Source of the DNA: Comamonadaceae bacterium
GTDB lineage: Bacteria > Pseudomonadota > Gammaproteobacteria > Burkholderiales > Burkholderiaceae_C
Reading direction: 5' to 3'
Assembly (NCBI GenBank): GCA_947442105.1
Contig: CANEVH010000004.1
Coordinates: 1 to 64,000 of the forward strand
DNA length: 64,000 bases
This document shows positions 19,226-27,951 of the stretch, in pieces (the first letter of the stretch is position 1; the number at the start of each line of letters is the position of its first letter). The notes under the pieces are model-generated. The model saw only the letters and a list, made by a program, of their open reading frames with translations, was not told the DNA's origin and did no database searches. A program made the translations under genes and the position numbers.

Positions 19226-20277
19226 AAATCAAAGCCATATATTTTGACGATGTCGGCCCATTGGGGTCGCAGAGCATCGACCTGCTAAATGACTGGGATG
19301 ACCAAATTGAGTCACGCACCTTACTGTCCGGCCCCAATGGCTGCGGCAAATCTACAGTACTTCGTACCGTGGCGATGCTTTGGGATGCTTTGGGTTACTG
19401 GCTTGATCAGCGCAAGGCCTTACCTAAAACCAGCGTTGCGCGCGAATGGCTGCAACGTTGGGGCGGTTGCGCAGTGGTGTTGACGGATGCCCCAACTCAC
19501 GGCAAGGTAGTGGGACTCATATTCGGTGACTTGACTTGGTGCGGGGCTATGCGTGCCAAACATGCTGACGTGGCTTGGCTCGGCGAAGGTGTAGCGCGCA
19601 CAGGCAAGCCGGGCAACCCCAAACGCGAGGTCTTTATGCCTTCGGAGGCTTGGGTCACGGCATGGTCGGATGCGCGGAAAAAGATGATCTTGTCTTTTGA
19701 CAAGGTTGATGTGCCAAATGTCGTTTTCTTAGATGCAGAAGAGCGCCGCTGGGTGGCTGCACGTCGTAACGTGGGTGAGCACTCCGCCGAGTTGCCAGGC
19801 CGAAGGTGGTTGCCCAAATACCAGGCCAGTGAAGACTGGAAGGATCAGCTGGAAGCCTCTCTCATTACGCTCAAGACGACGCAGTTGCACAAGTACCATG
19901 AAGTCATTCGCCTACTAAACACCTTTTTGTCAGGCAAAGAAATCGACCCGGATATTCAACCGGGTGAAAGTCGCCTGCGGGTGAAACTCAAAGGAAAACG
20001 CGGCCAATCGCATGGCCTAGACGACCTGAGCGCTGGTGAGCATCAAGTGCTGATATTGCTGTATTTGTTGGCACGCTGGGCAGAGCCGGGAGCTGTGGTG
20101 TTGATTGACGAACCAGACCTCTATTTGCATCCATCGTTGGTCAATGGTTTGCTGTCCAGCCTCGAGAAGCTGGTGACAGATATTGGCGGGCAACTGATGA
20201 TCACGTCACACCAACCCGACATTTGGCAGCGTTACGAGGCATCGGGTAAGCGAATTGAGTTGGGGGCCAATCAATGA
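19222..20277 (+). CDS. ariA: PARIS AriA-like AAA/ABC-type ATPase
   Basis: 351 residues. Walker A SGPNGCGKST lies at 36-45. The signature DLSAGEHQVLILLYLLARW and Walker B VVLIDEPDLYLHPS follow near 270-300, then the switch ITSHQPDIW. This is an OLD/SMC-like ATPase with a helical insert between the halves and no nuclease domain of its own. The adjacent gene encodes a DUF4435 TOPRIM-like protein, the pairing seen in PARIS (AriA + AriB). ATGA overlaps on both sides link it to pglX and to its partner. Another split OLD-type defence pair is the main alternative. Confidence 0.72.
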   Translation: MKIKAIYFDDVGPLGSQSIDLLNDWDDQIESRTLLSGPNGCGKSTVLRTVAMLWDALGYWLDQRKALPKTSVAREWLQRWGGCAVVLTDAPTHGKVVGLIFGDLTWCGAMRAKHADVAWLGEGVARTGKPGNPKREVFMPSEAWVTAWSDARKKMILSFDKVDVPNVVFLDAEERRWVAARRNVGEHSAELPGRRWLPKYQASEDWKDQLEASLITLKTTQLHKYHEVIRLLNTFLSGKEIDPDIQPGESRLRVKLKGKRGQSHGLDDLSAGEHQVLILLYLLARWAEPGAVVLIDEPDLYLHPSLVNGLLSSLEKLVTDIGGQLMITSHQPDIWQRYEASGKRIELGANQ

Positions 20278-21116
20278 GTACGCTGGAAGAACGTATCGAG
20301 CAGATAAAAACCCAATTCATAGGCAAGACTGATTTACGTGTGTTGCTGGTTGAGGGGCCTGATGACGTCGATGCCTATCGCATTTTCCTAGATCGCAAGT
20401 TTCCTGAGTGGGAGAAAGCATGGTTATCGACTTGGGCGGGCAACAAGGCTGATGTGGTCAGAATGCTTAAGAAGGAGCCCAATTGGATTGGCTTGGTGGA
20501 CCGTGATGAGTGGACTGAGGCTGAAATTGCAGACCAGAAGGTCGATTGTGCAAATTTGATCGTCTCACCACGGTTCTGCGTTGAGAGCTATCTGATTGAT
20601 CCAGCCGAACTATGGGCTGCATTCCCAGACAAACAGCGAAAGAAAATTTTAGGCGGTGAAGTCCAGTTTCGTAACGAGGTAATGGCAACGCAGACGGAGT
20701 GGATTCGACACGCAGCCCTTTGGCACGGCGTGCGCCCTTTATGGCGACAGCTTCGCAGCCTAGGTTTTCCTAATTCAGTATTGGAGAATCCCCCTATGCC
20801 TGATGACGAAGCTTTGCGCGCAAAGTTTGCAGAGTGGCATGTGACGCTAGACGCAGATGCTATTTTGGCTGCTGTGCATACATTGGAGGCAAAGTTGAGT
20901 GCGGAAGAAGATAGCAAGCTATGCGCACAGTGGTTACATGCAAAAAGCTTTTACCCGCAAGTAGTGCACCAAACTTTGAATCGACTTTTGGGGCAAAAAC
21001 CAGCCAGAGAACGGCGATTGGCTATCTTGCGGACGCGGTCCGTTCCCGACGACTTGGTACCTGTATGGCAAGCCATGGGGTTGGCTGTCCCCCGTTACCG
21101 CAATGACAAACCGTGA
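20274..21116 (+). CDS. ariB: PARIS AriB-like DUF4435 (TOPRIM-like) effector
   Basis: 280 residues. LLVEGPDDVDAYRIFL supplies the acidic residue of a TOPRIM-like fold (Glu27), IGLVDRDEW gives the DxD motif, and LIVSPRFCVESYLIDP completes a DUF4435 core. In characterised PARIS, AriB is held by the AriA ATPase and released when a phage anti-restriction protein such as Ocr is sensed, then cleaves tRNA. That activity is inferred here from family and pairing only. The start overlaps the ATPase stop by 4 bp. Confidence 0.72.
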   Translation: MSTLEERIEQIKTQFIGKTDLRVLLVEGPDDVDAYRIFLDRKFPEWEKAWLSTWAGNKADVVRMLKKEPNWIGLVDRDEWTEAEIADQKVDCANLIVSPRFCVESYLIDPAELWAAFPDKQRKKILGGEVQFRNEVMATQTEWIRHAALWHGVRPLWRQLRSLGFPNSVLENPPMPDDEALRAKFAEWHVTLDADAILAAVHTLEAKLSAEEDSKLCAQWLHAKSFYPQVVHQTLNRLLGQKPARERRLAILRTRSVPDDLVPVWQAMGLAVPRYRNDKP

Positions 21117-21570
21117 GGTGCTTCAGCCCAATTTGCTGGCCGAATACCAGGAGTCGCGACAGATCATCAAGCAGCGCATAGCCTCGGTGCGCATGCGCAT
21201 GGGGTTGGCGGCCAGCCGTGAATTGATTTTGTTTTACTGGGTTCTGGGTGAGATGATTTCCCAGGAGCAGGTCCAAAGTCAGTGGGGGGACAAGTTGATT
21301 GCCCAGTTGTCGGGCGACTTGCAAAAAGCATTTCCTGGCATTAAGGGCCGCTCTGCGGCCAACGTGAAGTATTGCCTTCGCTTTTTCCAGTTCTACCGAA
21401 CGGAATCAATTGGTCAACAGACTGTTGACCAATTGCCGTAGGGCCACAACATCCAGATTTTCACCAAGTGCGAAAGCGTCGCCGAAGCCCGTTTCAATGG
21501 CTATGTCGACATGCGACGCCGGACGAGCGGGGGACGTTTAGCAACTGCTTCCTTTAGATGGCTATTTCAA
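21103..21570 (+). pseudogene. DUF1016 (YhcG-like) nuclease gene, broken by a nonsense codon and truncated
   Basis: The ATG at 21103 overlaps the end of the AriB-like gene by 14 bp. The frame gives a good DUF1016 N-terminal domain (LLAEYQESRQIIKQRI, FYWVLGEMISQEQ, GIKGRSAANVKYCLRFFQFY). It then reaches TAG at 21439-21441 where the family normally reads LPWGHN: TGG has become TAG, and GHNIQIFTKCESVAEARF continues in frame after the stop. The PDDEXK nuclease half is missing entirely and pglZ begins at 21586. A decayed insertion. Confidence 0.82.
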
Positions 21571-21585
21571 TGCAGAAAATAAATC

Positions 21586-24201
21586 ATGAGTAACGCAAGA
21601 ATTACAGACAGCCTAAGTGCATTGTTTGCTAACCACCCCATTGTTTTTTGGCATGACGTAGAAGCTGAGTTTTCAGGGTTTGTGGATTCCATAGGCATCG
21701 AAGGCGTTCAGCTCATTCGGATGGATGAGCAATCGAATCTTCGGATCAAGTTGCAAATTGAAGGCGCTCCCAGTCAGCGTTGGCTTTTGTATAGCAACCA
21801 GCCCGAACCTGAGCCAAGCAAGGACTGGCTGCTCGACGTGCGCATGCGCAGCAAGTCATTCAGGGCTGATGCGAACTCAATATTGCTGGAGGACCTGGCG
21901 CTAACAACGTTGACTCTGCGCAACCATCTGAAAGACCGGTCCAAGTTTTTGCGTGCCAAAGACCGGGTTGAGCGCCTTAGGCGCTTCGTGCTTCCTGGAG
22001 ACACGGCGCAAGATCTAGACCGAAAGATGATTGCTGTCCTATGCCGGGCTGACCAGCCAGAGCTGTTCTCAGTCTTGCAGAAAGTGTACGGCGCCATGGT
22101 TTTGGATGGTGCTGCAGACCTAAGCACGCCGCCCAAAGCTTGGCAAGAGATCGAGTCCAACGACTTGGCACCCGCGTTTTGGGCGCTCGTGCATTCGCAA
22201 TTGGGCTATTCAGATCCAACGCCTCATTTGCGGGATCTGCTGGTGCGCATACTTGTCACCGATTTTTGCCGGGGATTGACCGGCGACGCCCCACGCCAGT
22301 TTGCGCACTTTGTACTGCCCGACCGCACCCTGGCGGCAAATGCATCGGTATTTGTTGGACGATGGCGCTCGGACATTGCGCAGTTTGCCAATTACAACGT
22401 TTTGGCGTCGGCCGTTGCCCATGAGCTGGATTTGGTAACCGTTTTGTCGGGCCTGTCTGCAGAGCAGCTCGCCGACTGCATGACTTTTGAGGACGTGGAG
22501 TTGCGCCTGGTTCAGGACATCAAGTCGCGCATCGTGGTGGGTGCCGGGGCGAATATGGACATGGTCCGCAGCCTGATTGCGCGCCGCCGCGATGGGCACT
22601 GGGCCAACGCCCTGATGGCCAGTGCCAGCGAGCGTACCAGCGCCTTGGCTGCTTGCTATGACGCTTTGACTGCCGCCGCCGACTTCTTTAGCCTGAAAGC
22701 TACCCATGCGGCAGGATTTAGTTTTTCCTCCGCAGAGGGCGCCTTTTTGCAGTACCGGGACGAACTGTTCCAGTTTGACCAGTTGTACCGACACTTTCAC
22801 ACCGCCGCCGATGTGGTTGAACCAACCGGCTGGGCAGTACTGCACGAACTGCGCGGCTCGATTGAGGGGCTCTACTCTGGATGGTTCATTCCACACCTGA
22901 GTACCGCATGGTCAAAAGTGGTGGAGGGTCCAGACGGCCTGTTGAGCCATTGGTCGCTGCCCTCTGTGGCCGGCCAGCAAGATTTTTACCAACGCAAAGT
23001 CCAGCCCTTGTTTGGCGGCGCCGTCAAACGGGTGTTTGTGGTGATTTCAGATGCGATGCGATTTGAAGTGGCGCAGGAACTGGTTCAGTACACCAATCGG
23101 AAGAGCCGTTTTAAGGCATCAATCGACACGATGCTGGGGGTGCTGCCGAGTTACACCGCCCTGGGTATGGCGGCATTGTTGCCGCACAAGACCTTGGCCT
23201 ACAAAGAGGGCGCAAACCTGGACGTGTTGGCTGACGCTCGCCTGGTGGCCACGCTGGACCAGCGCAACGAATGTCTCAAGAATTTTGGTGGCATAGCGAT
23301 TAAGGCGGAAGACTTGATCGCCATGGGCAAAGACAAAGGGCGAGATCTGGTGCGCGATCAGCAATTGGTCTACGTCTACCACGACCGCATAGACATGATT
23401 GGCGACAAACAGGCGTCAGAGACCAAAACATTCGAAGCCGCCGCCAAGACGGTGCAGGAGCTTTCCAGCCTGCTGGGTTTTATCGTTCACTCCCTTAATG
23501 GGTCAACGATCTTGGTTACCGCCGACCACGGCTTTATGTACCAGGAGTCCGCCATGGACGCGGCGGACAAGGCGACGCTTGACGACAAGCCCGCCGGTAC
23601 CTTGGTTGCGAAGAAGCGTTACCTGATTGGCCGTGACCTTGGAGCAACACCAAAGGCTTGGTCAGGAAACACCAGCGTCACAGCAGGCACGAGCCCCGAT
23701 GGAAGTATGGATTTTTGGGTTCCAAAGGGTGCAAGCCGCTTTCACTTTGCCGGTGGCGCCCGTTTTGTACACGGAAGCGCAATGCCGCAAGAGGTGGTGG
23801 TGCCCGTCGTAACGGTGCGGGTCAGCGACGCCGAGGCCGCCAAGACAAAGTTTGTCAGCATTACCCTGCTTGGGGTCGTCAACAAAGTCGTGACCAATCG
23901 GCAGCGGTTTGAGTTCATACAAAATGACGTGGTGTCGGAGCGGGTACTGGCGCGATCAGTATCCGTGGCACTGCGTGATGTGTCTGACAACGACAAGGCA
24001 ATCAGCGACGTCCAGTCAGTCACTTTTGACAGTACGTCGCAACTGTTGGACGAGCGTAAGCGGTCGGTGTTCCTCACCGTTTTGGCGGGCGCGCACGATC
24101 CCCACAAGTCCTACAACTTGGTAATGTGGGATGCGGCGACCAAAGTGGAAATACTGCGCCTGCCAGTCAAAGTAGATCTTGCCTTTAGTAACGATTTTTG
24201 A
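21586..24201 (+). CDS. pglZ: BREX phosphatase-superfamily protein PglZ
   Basis: 871 residues. The N-terminal region has PIVFWHDVEAEFSGFVDSIG, typical of type 1 PglZ. The alkaline-phosphatase-superfamily core has a metal-binding Asp in VVISDAMRFEVAQEL (about residues 485-499) and TADHGFMY (645-652). The C-terminal region ends in a beta-rich tail. PglZ is the marker protein of BREX and is needed for both methylation and restriction. It is separated from pglX here by the PARIS-like pair and the dead DUF1016 gene. brxL follows with almost no gap. Confidence 0.95.
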   Translation: MSNARITDSLSALFANHPIVFWHDVEAEFSGFVDSIGIEGVQLIRMDEQSNLRIKLQIEGAPSQRWLLYSNQPEPEPSKDWLLDVRMRSKSFRADANSILLEDLALTTLTLRNHLKDRSKFLRAKDRVERLRRFVLPGDTAQDLDRKMIAVLCRADQPELFSVLQKVYGAMVLDGAADLSTPPKAWQEIESNDLAPAFWALVHSQLGYSDPTPHLRDLLVRILVTDFCRGLTGDAPRQFAHFVLPDRTLAANASVFVGRWRSDIAQFANYNVLASAVAHELDLVTVLSGLSAEQLADCMTFEDVELRLVQDIKSRIVVGAGANMDMVRSLIARRRDGHWANALMASASERTSALAACYDALTAAADFFSLKATHAAGFSFSSAEGAFLQYRDELFQFDQLYRHFHTAADVVEPTGWAVLHELRGSIEGLYSGWFIPHLSTAWSKVVEGPDGLLSHWSLPSVAGQQDFYQRKVQPLFGGAVKRVFVVISDAMRFEVAQELVQYTNRKSRFKASIDTMLGVLPSYTALGMAALLPHKTLAYKEGANLDVLADARLVATLDQRNECLKNFGGIAIKAEDLIAMGKDKGRDLVRDQQLVYVYHDRIDMIGDKQASETKTFEAAAKTVQELSSLLGFIVHSLNGSTILVTADHGFMYQESAMDAADKATLDDKPAGTLVAKKRYLIGRDLGATPKAWSGNTSVTAGTSPDGSMDFWVPKGASRFHFAGGARFVHGSAMPQEVVVPVVTVRVSDAEAAKTKFVSITLLGVVNKVVTNRQRFEFIQNDVVSERVLARSVSVALRDVSDNDKAISDVQSVTFDSTSQLLDERKRSVFLTVLAGAHDPHKSYNLVMWDAATKVEILRLPVKVDLAFSNDF

Positions 24202-24209
24202 GTTATTTA

Positions 24210-26261
24210 ATGACAACCAACATCAGCACACCAGTCGAAGAGCCCGTGGACACAGGACTGGATGACTTGCTCAACACGCACTTTGCGGGGAAGGTCGTTC
24301 GCAAAGACTTGACCAAGCTGATCAAGGAGGGGGCCAATGTTCCCGTCTATGTGTTGGAGTACCTGCTGGGCATGTACTGCGCAAGCAACGATGAGGCGGT
24401 TATCCAAAGTGGACTGGTCAATGTCAAGCGCATCCTGACGGAAAACTACGTGCGTCCTGACGAGGCAGAAAAGGTGAAGTCCAAGGTGCGCGAAAGCGGA
24501 ACGTACAAAGTCATCGACAAAGTGACGGTCAAGCTCAACGAAAAGCGCGATGTTTATGAGGCCTTGTTGTCCAACCTAGGGGTCAAGAACGCCGAAGTAT
24601 CTGACAGCTATGTGCGGCAGTTCGAGAAGCTGCTGGTGGGCGGTATCTGGTGCATCGTCACACTGAAATACCATTTCGAGGAAGACCAGAAGGGCTCACC
24701 CTTCACGGTGACAGAGCTCAAACCCATCCAGATGCCCAATATGGACATGGCGGCCTTGTTCGAAGCCCGCAAGGCCTTTACCGACGAGCAATGGATTGAT
24801 GCCTTGATTCGATCTACGGGTATGGAGCCCAGCCAATTCAAGGAGCGCGTGAAGTGGCACCTTTTGGCACGCATGGTGCCGCTGGTAGAAAACAACTACA
24901 ACTTCTGTGAATTGGGCCCGCGCGGCACGGGCAAGAGCCACATCTACAAGGAAATCAGCCCCAACAGCATTTTGGTATCGGGTGGGCAGACCACAGTGGC
25001 CAACTTGTTCTACAACATGGGCGCACGCAAGGTGGGCTTGGTCGGCTTATGGGACGTCGTGGCGTTTGACGAGGTGGCTGGCATCAACTTCAAAGACCAT
25101 GACGGCGTCCAAATCATGAAGGACTACATGGCCTCGGGATCGTTCAGCCGAGGCCGCGAGTCCATCAACGCCAGCGCAGCGATGGTGTTTGTCGGCAACA
25201 TCAACCAAAGCGTCGAGTCCTTGGTAAAAACCTCGCACCTTTTGGCGCCGTTCCCCGAGGCGATGATTGATTCGGCCTTTTTTGACCGCTTTCATGCCTA
25301 CGTACCTGGTTGGGAAATTCCCAAGATGCGGCCTGAATTTTTCACGAACCAGTATGGTCTGATCGTTGATTACCTGGCCGAGTACCTGCGTGAAATGCGC
25401 AAACAGAGTTTTGCGGACGCCATAGACAAGTGGTTCAAGCTGGGCAACAACCTGAACCAACGTGACACTATCGCGGTACGCAGAACCACGTCTGGGCTGC
25501 TAAAGCTGGTATGCCCTCACGGGCTGTACACCAAGGAATCAGTTCGCAGGTGCCTTGAATATGCGCTTGAAGCCCGTAGACGGGTAAAGGAGCAGCTCAA
25601 GAAAATTGGCGGAATGGAGTTTTATGACGTCCATTTCAGCTACATCGACCTCGAGGATGGCGTCGAGCGCTTTGTGACGGTGCCCGAACAATCAAGTGGC
25701 GCCCTGGTGCCCGAAGGCCGCTTGGCTCCCGGAACCTTGCACACGATCAGCATGGGTAGCGCTGAAATGCCCGGAATCTACCGGCTGGAGATTCAGTCCA
25801 TTCCGGGCACAGGCAAAGCGAATGTTTCAGGCCTGGCCCCACGCGAGGCTGTTCGAGTGGCCTTTGACTATTTCAAAGCCAACTCTTCACGGGTAAGCGC
25901 GGCCATCAAACCCGGCGAGCGAGACTTCCACACGCACCTGGTTGAGCTACAAAACAGTGGGACGCCGCAGGCATTCACGCTGGTAAGTTTCATCGCATTC
26001 TGTTCTGCGGCCCTGGCTAAGCCTGTGCAGTCACAACTGGCGGTGATGGGCGACATGAGCCTGGGTGGCACGGTGATTCAGGTGCGAAACCTGGCCGAGT
26101 GCATGCAAGTGGCGTTTGACGCCGGCGCCAAGCGGATTTTGTTGCCAATGTCCAGTGTTACGGACATACCCACCGTGCCAGGTGAGCTGTTCGCGAAATT
26201 CCAGACAAGCTTTTACTCTGATCCAGTGGACGCGGTTTTCAAGGCGCTTGGTGTGGAATAG
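24210..26261 (+). CDS. brxL: BREX AAA+ protein BrxL (Lon-like)
   Basis: 683 residues from ATG 24210, 8 bp after the pglZ stop; a TTG at 24198 overlapping pglZ is less likely. Walker A GPRGTGKSH is at 236-244 and Walker B VVAFDEVAG at 283-291. The C-terminal Lon-protease-like fold (LVSFIAFCSAALA, GDMSLGGTVIQVRNLAE, GAKRILLP) lacks the Lon catalytic-serine motif, as in other BrxL proteins, which form DNA-encircling AAA+ rings. BrxL is needed for phage exclusion but not for host methylation in type 1 BREX. Last gene of the operon. Confidence 0.95.
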   Translation: MTTNISTPVEEPVDTGLDDLLNTHFAGKVVRKDLTKLIKEGANVPVYVLEYLLGMYCASNDEAVIQSGLVNVKRILTENYVRPDEAEKVKSKVRESGTYKVIDKVTVKLNEKRDVYEALLSNLGVKNAEVSDSYVRQFEKLLVGGIWCIVTLKYHFEEDQKGSPFTVTELKPIQMPNMDMAALFEARKAFTDEQWIDALIRSTGMEPSQFKERVKWHLLARMVPLVENNYNFCELGPRGTGKSHIYKEISPNSILVSGGQTTVANLFYNMGARKVGLVGLWDVVAFDEVAGINFKDHDGVQIMKDYMASGSFSRGRESINASAAMVFVGNINQSVESLVKTSHLLAPFPEAMIDSAFFDRFHAYVPGWEIPKMRPEFFTNQYGLIVDYLAEYLREMRKQSFADAIDKWFKLGNNLNQRDTIAVRRTTSGLLKLVCPHGLYTKESVRRCLEYALEARRRVKEQLKKIGGMEFYDVHFSYIDLEDGVERFVTVPEQSSGALVPEGRLAPGTLHTISMGSAEMPGIYRLEIQSIPGTGKANVSGLAPREAVRVAFDYFKANSSRVSAAIKPGERDFHTHLVELQNSGTPQAFTLVSFIAFCSAALAKPVQSQLAVMGDMSLGGTVIQVRNLAECMQVAFDAGAKRILLPMSSVTDIPTVPGELFAKFQTSFYSDPVDAVFKALGVE

Positions 26262-26296
26262 TGCGAGGTTTAGTGTACGCGTCCAGCCAACACACC

Positions 26297-26848
26297 TCAG
26301 CCCGTGGTTAATGGCGTCCAGTGGTGTGGCAGCAGTTCATCAATGCGACTGTTCTTCTGCGTCGGCAAGCGCTCCAACACGTCCTTGAGATAGGCATACG
26401 GGTCGTGCCCGTTGAGCTTGGCGCTTTGGATCAGGCTCATCACCGCTGCGGCCCGCTGGCCAGCGCGCAGTGAGCCCGCAAACAACCAATTGTTCCTGCC
26501 GATGGCAACCGGACGAATCTGGTTCTCTATCCAGTTGTTGTCAATCGGCAGTCGCCCATCTTCCACAAACCGCGTCAGTGCCACCCAGCGCCTCAAACTG
26601 TAGTCCAGCGCCTTGGCTGTGGCCCCTCCATCGCTGACGCGTTGGCGCTGCAACAGCATCCACTGGTGCAAGGCATCAAGCAGCGGCTTTGACTTCTCTG
26701 TGCGCATACGCGCGCGCGCATCGACACTGAGGGTTTTTGCCACCCGCTCAATCTCATACAACTGCCCGATATAGATCGGCGCTTGCTGGGCGAGCGTCGC
26801 TCGATATGGTGCATGGTGTTCATCACGCACACTATCTTTGCTTGTCAA
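26297..26848 (-). mobile_element. IS66-family transposase (TnpC), 3' fragment
   Basis: About 180 codons matching the C-terminal part of IS66 TnpC: FGQ-like APIYIGQLYEIERVAK, LDALHQWMLLQRQRVSDG, AKALDYSLRRWVALTRF, DGRLPIDNNWIENQIRP (carrying the catalytic Glu), RNNWLFAGSLRAGQRAAAV and HDPYAYLKDVLERLP. The first two thirds, including the two catalytic Asp, and the tnpA/tnpB genes are absent. It faces brxL, 35 bp from the brxL stop, at the right edge of the island. Its N-terminal break lies next to the flagellin C terminator. Confidence 0.9.
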
Positions 26849-26851
26849 TAA

Positions 26852-26889
26852 GAAAAGGCGGACTGCCTCTGGAGACAGCCCGCCTTTTC
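26852..26889 (-). terminator. intrinsic terminator of flagellin C
   Basis: A 17-bp stem (26852-26868 with 26873-26889, loop of 4) is followed on the minus strand by TTATTG. Two positions pair as G-U only in minus-strand RNA and would be A-C mismatches in plus-strand RNA, so it should act on the flagellin transcript. It lies 70 bp past the flagellin C stop, a spacing similar to that of the hairpin at 8168-8198. Confidence 0.75.
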
Positions 26890-26949
26890 ATGCGACTTTT
26901 CATCCGCCCGCTATGGGACCGTGCGTGGGCCCTTATACAAGCTGCAGGT

Positions 26950-27007
26950 CCACTGGCGCTTACTTCAGGAGCGCCAGCACGCTTTGGGGTTGCTGGTTGG
27001 CCTGTGC
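26950..27007 (-). repeat. right copy of the 58-bp direct repeat (end of flagellin C)
   Basis: Identical to 8252-8309. It holds the last 15 codons and stop of the intact flagellin C gene plus 10 bp of its 3' leader. The two copies are 18,698 bp apart, in the same orientation, and enclose the whole BREX/AbiE/PARIS-like island. Confidence 0.93.
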
Positions 27008-27799
27008 CAGCATCGCAGTCGACGCCTGTTGGATGATTTGCGTTTTGGACAACTGGGTCGACGCGGTCGCATAGTCCGTGTCCATGATGGAACTGCGTGA
27101 GGCAGTGACGTTGGCAGAGATGTTCGTCAGGTTATCTGCCGCATAGGTCAGTTGGTTGATGCCTGCGCCTATGGTGGCACGCTGGTTGTTGATGGTGTCC
27201 AGCGCAGTGCTAATGGCCGTGATGGCAGCCGACGCGTCGCTGGCGTTGGACACTGTCAAACCGCTGACGCCCAAATTCGCAGCGGTCATGCCCGAGATGG
27301 TCACGCTAATGGTTTGGCCTGAGCTTTGACCGACCTGGAAGTCAAATTGTCCTGACGTGGCACCAATGCTACCGTCGTCAGTGCCGTCCAATACCTGGCG
27401 ACCGTTCCAGGTAGTTTGGCTCGCAATTTTGCCGATCTGCGTCGTCAATGCCTGGAATTCCGTGTCCAGGTAGCTGCGTTGGGTGCTTGAATACGTGCCG
27501 TTGGTGGCTTGTGTGGCGAGTTCGCTCATGCGTTGCAGCATGTTGGATTGCTCCACCATGGCGCCCTCAGCCGTCTGCATCATGTTGATGCCGTCGTTGG
27601 CGTTGCGCACAGCCTGGTTCAAGCCGCGAATTTGCGATGTCATGGTCTGGCCAATCGCCAGACCGGCTGCGTCGTCTTTCGCAGAGTTGATGCGGCTGCC
27701 GGTGGAGAGTTGCTCCATGGCGCTGCTCATAGCACGGGAGTTAACCTTCATGACGTTTTGGGAATAAAGAGCGCTCACATTGGTGTTGATAACTGACAT
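26960..27799 (-). CDS. fliC: flagellin C
   Basis: 279 residues, a paralogue of flagellin A with the same N-terminal start (MSVINTNVSALYSQNVM), LSTGSRINSAKDDAAGLAI, and C-terminal LSKTQIIQQASTAMLAQANQQ. The central variable part differs from flagellin A and is equally short. The ribosome site AGGAG lies just before the ATG. A strong sigma-28 promoter lies about 110 bp upstream, so this is probably the major late filament protein. Its 3' end borders the defence island. Confidence 0.96.
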   Translation of the reverse strand: MSVINTNVSALYSQNVMKVNSRAMSSAMEQLSTGSRINSAKDDAAGLAIGQTMTSQIRGLNQAVRNANDGINMMQTAEGAMVEQSNMLQRMSELATQATNGTYSSTQRSYLDTEFQALTTQIGKIASQTTWNGRQVLDGTDDGSIGATSGQFDFQVGQSSGQTISVTISGMTAANLGVSGLTVSNASDASAAITAISTALDTINNQRATIGAGINQLTYAADNLTNISANVTASRSSIMDTDYATASTQLSKTQIIQQASTAMLAQANQQPQSVLALLK

Positions 27800-27910
27800 A
27801 ACAATTCTCCTGAGTGTGAAGAGTAAAAAACCTAAATGGATAAGCAGACAAAGAAATGGTGTTGCTTTCTCTTTACCTACCGCGACAGAAACTTATCTCT
27901 GTTAAATAAT

Positions 27911-27937
27911 GAATCGGGTGTTGAAGCAATAACTTGA
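27911..27937 (-). promoter_or_regulatory. sigma-28 (FliA) promoter of flagellin C
   Basis: The minus strand reads TCAAGTTA (27930-27937), an 11-nt spacer, then CCCGATTC (27911-27918), against the consensus TCAAGTTT-N11-GCCGATAA. It sits between flaG and flagellin C, with a leader of about 100 nt. Confidence 0.82.
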
Positions 27938-27951
27938 GTTTATTTTTCGAC

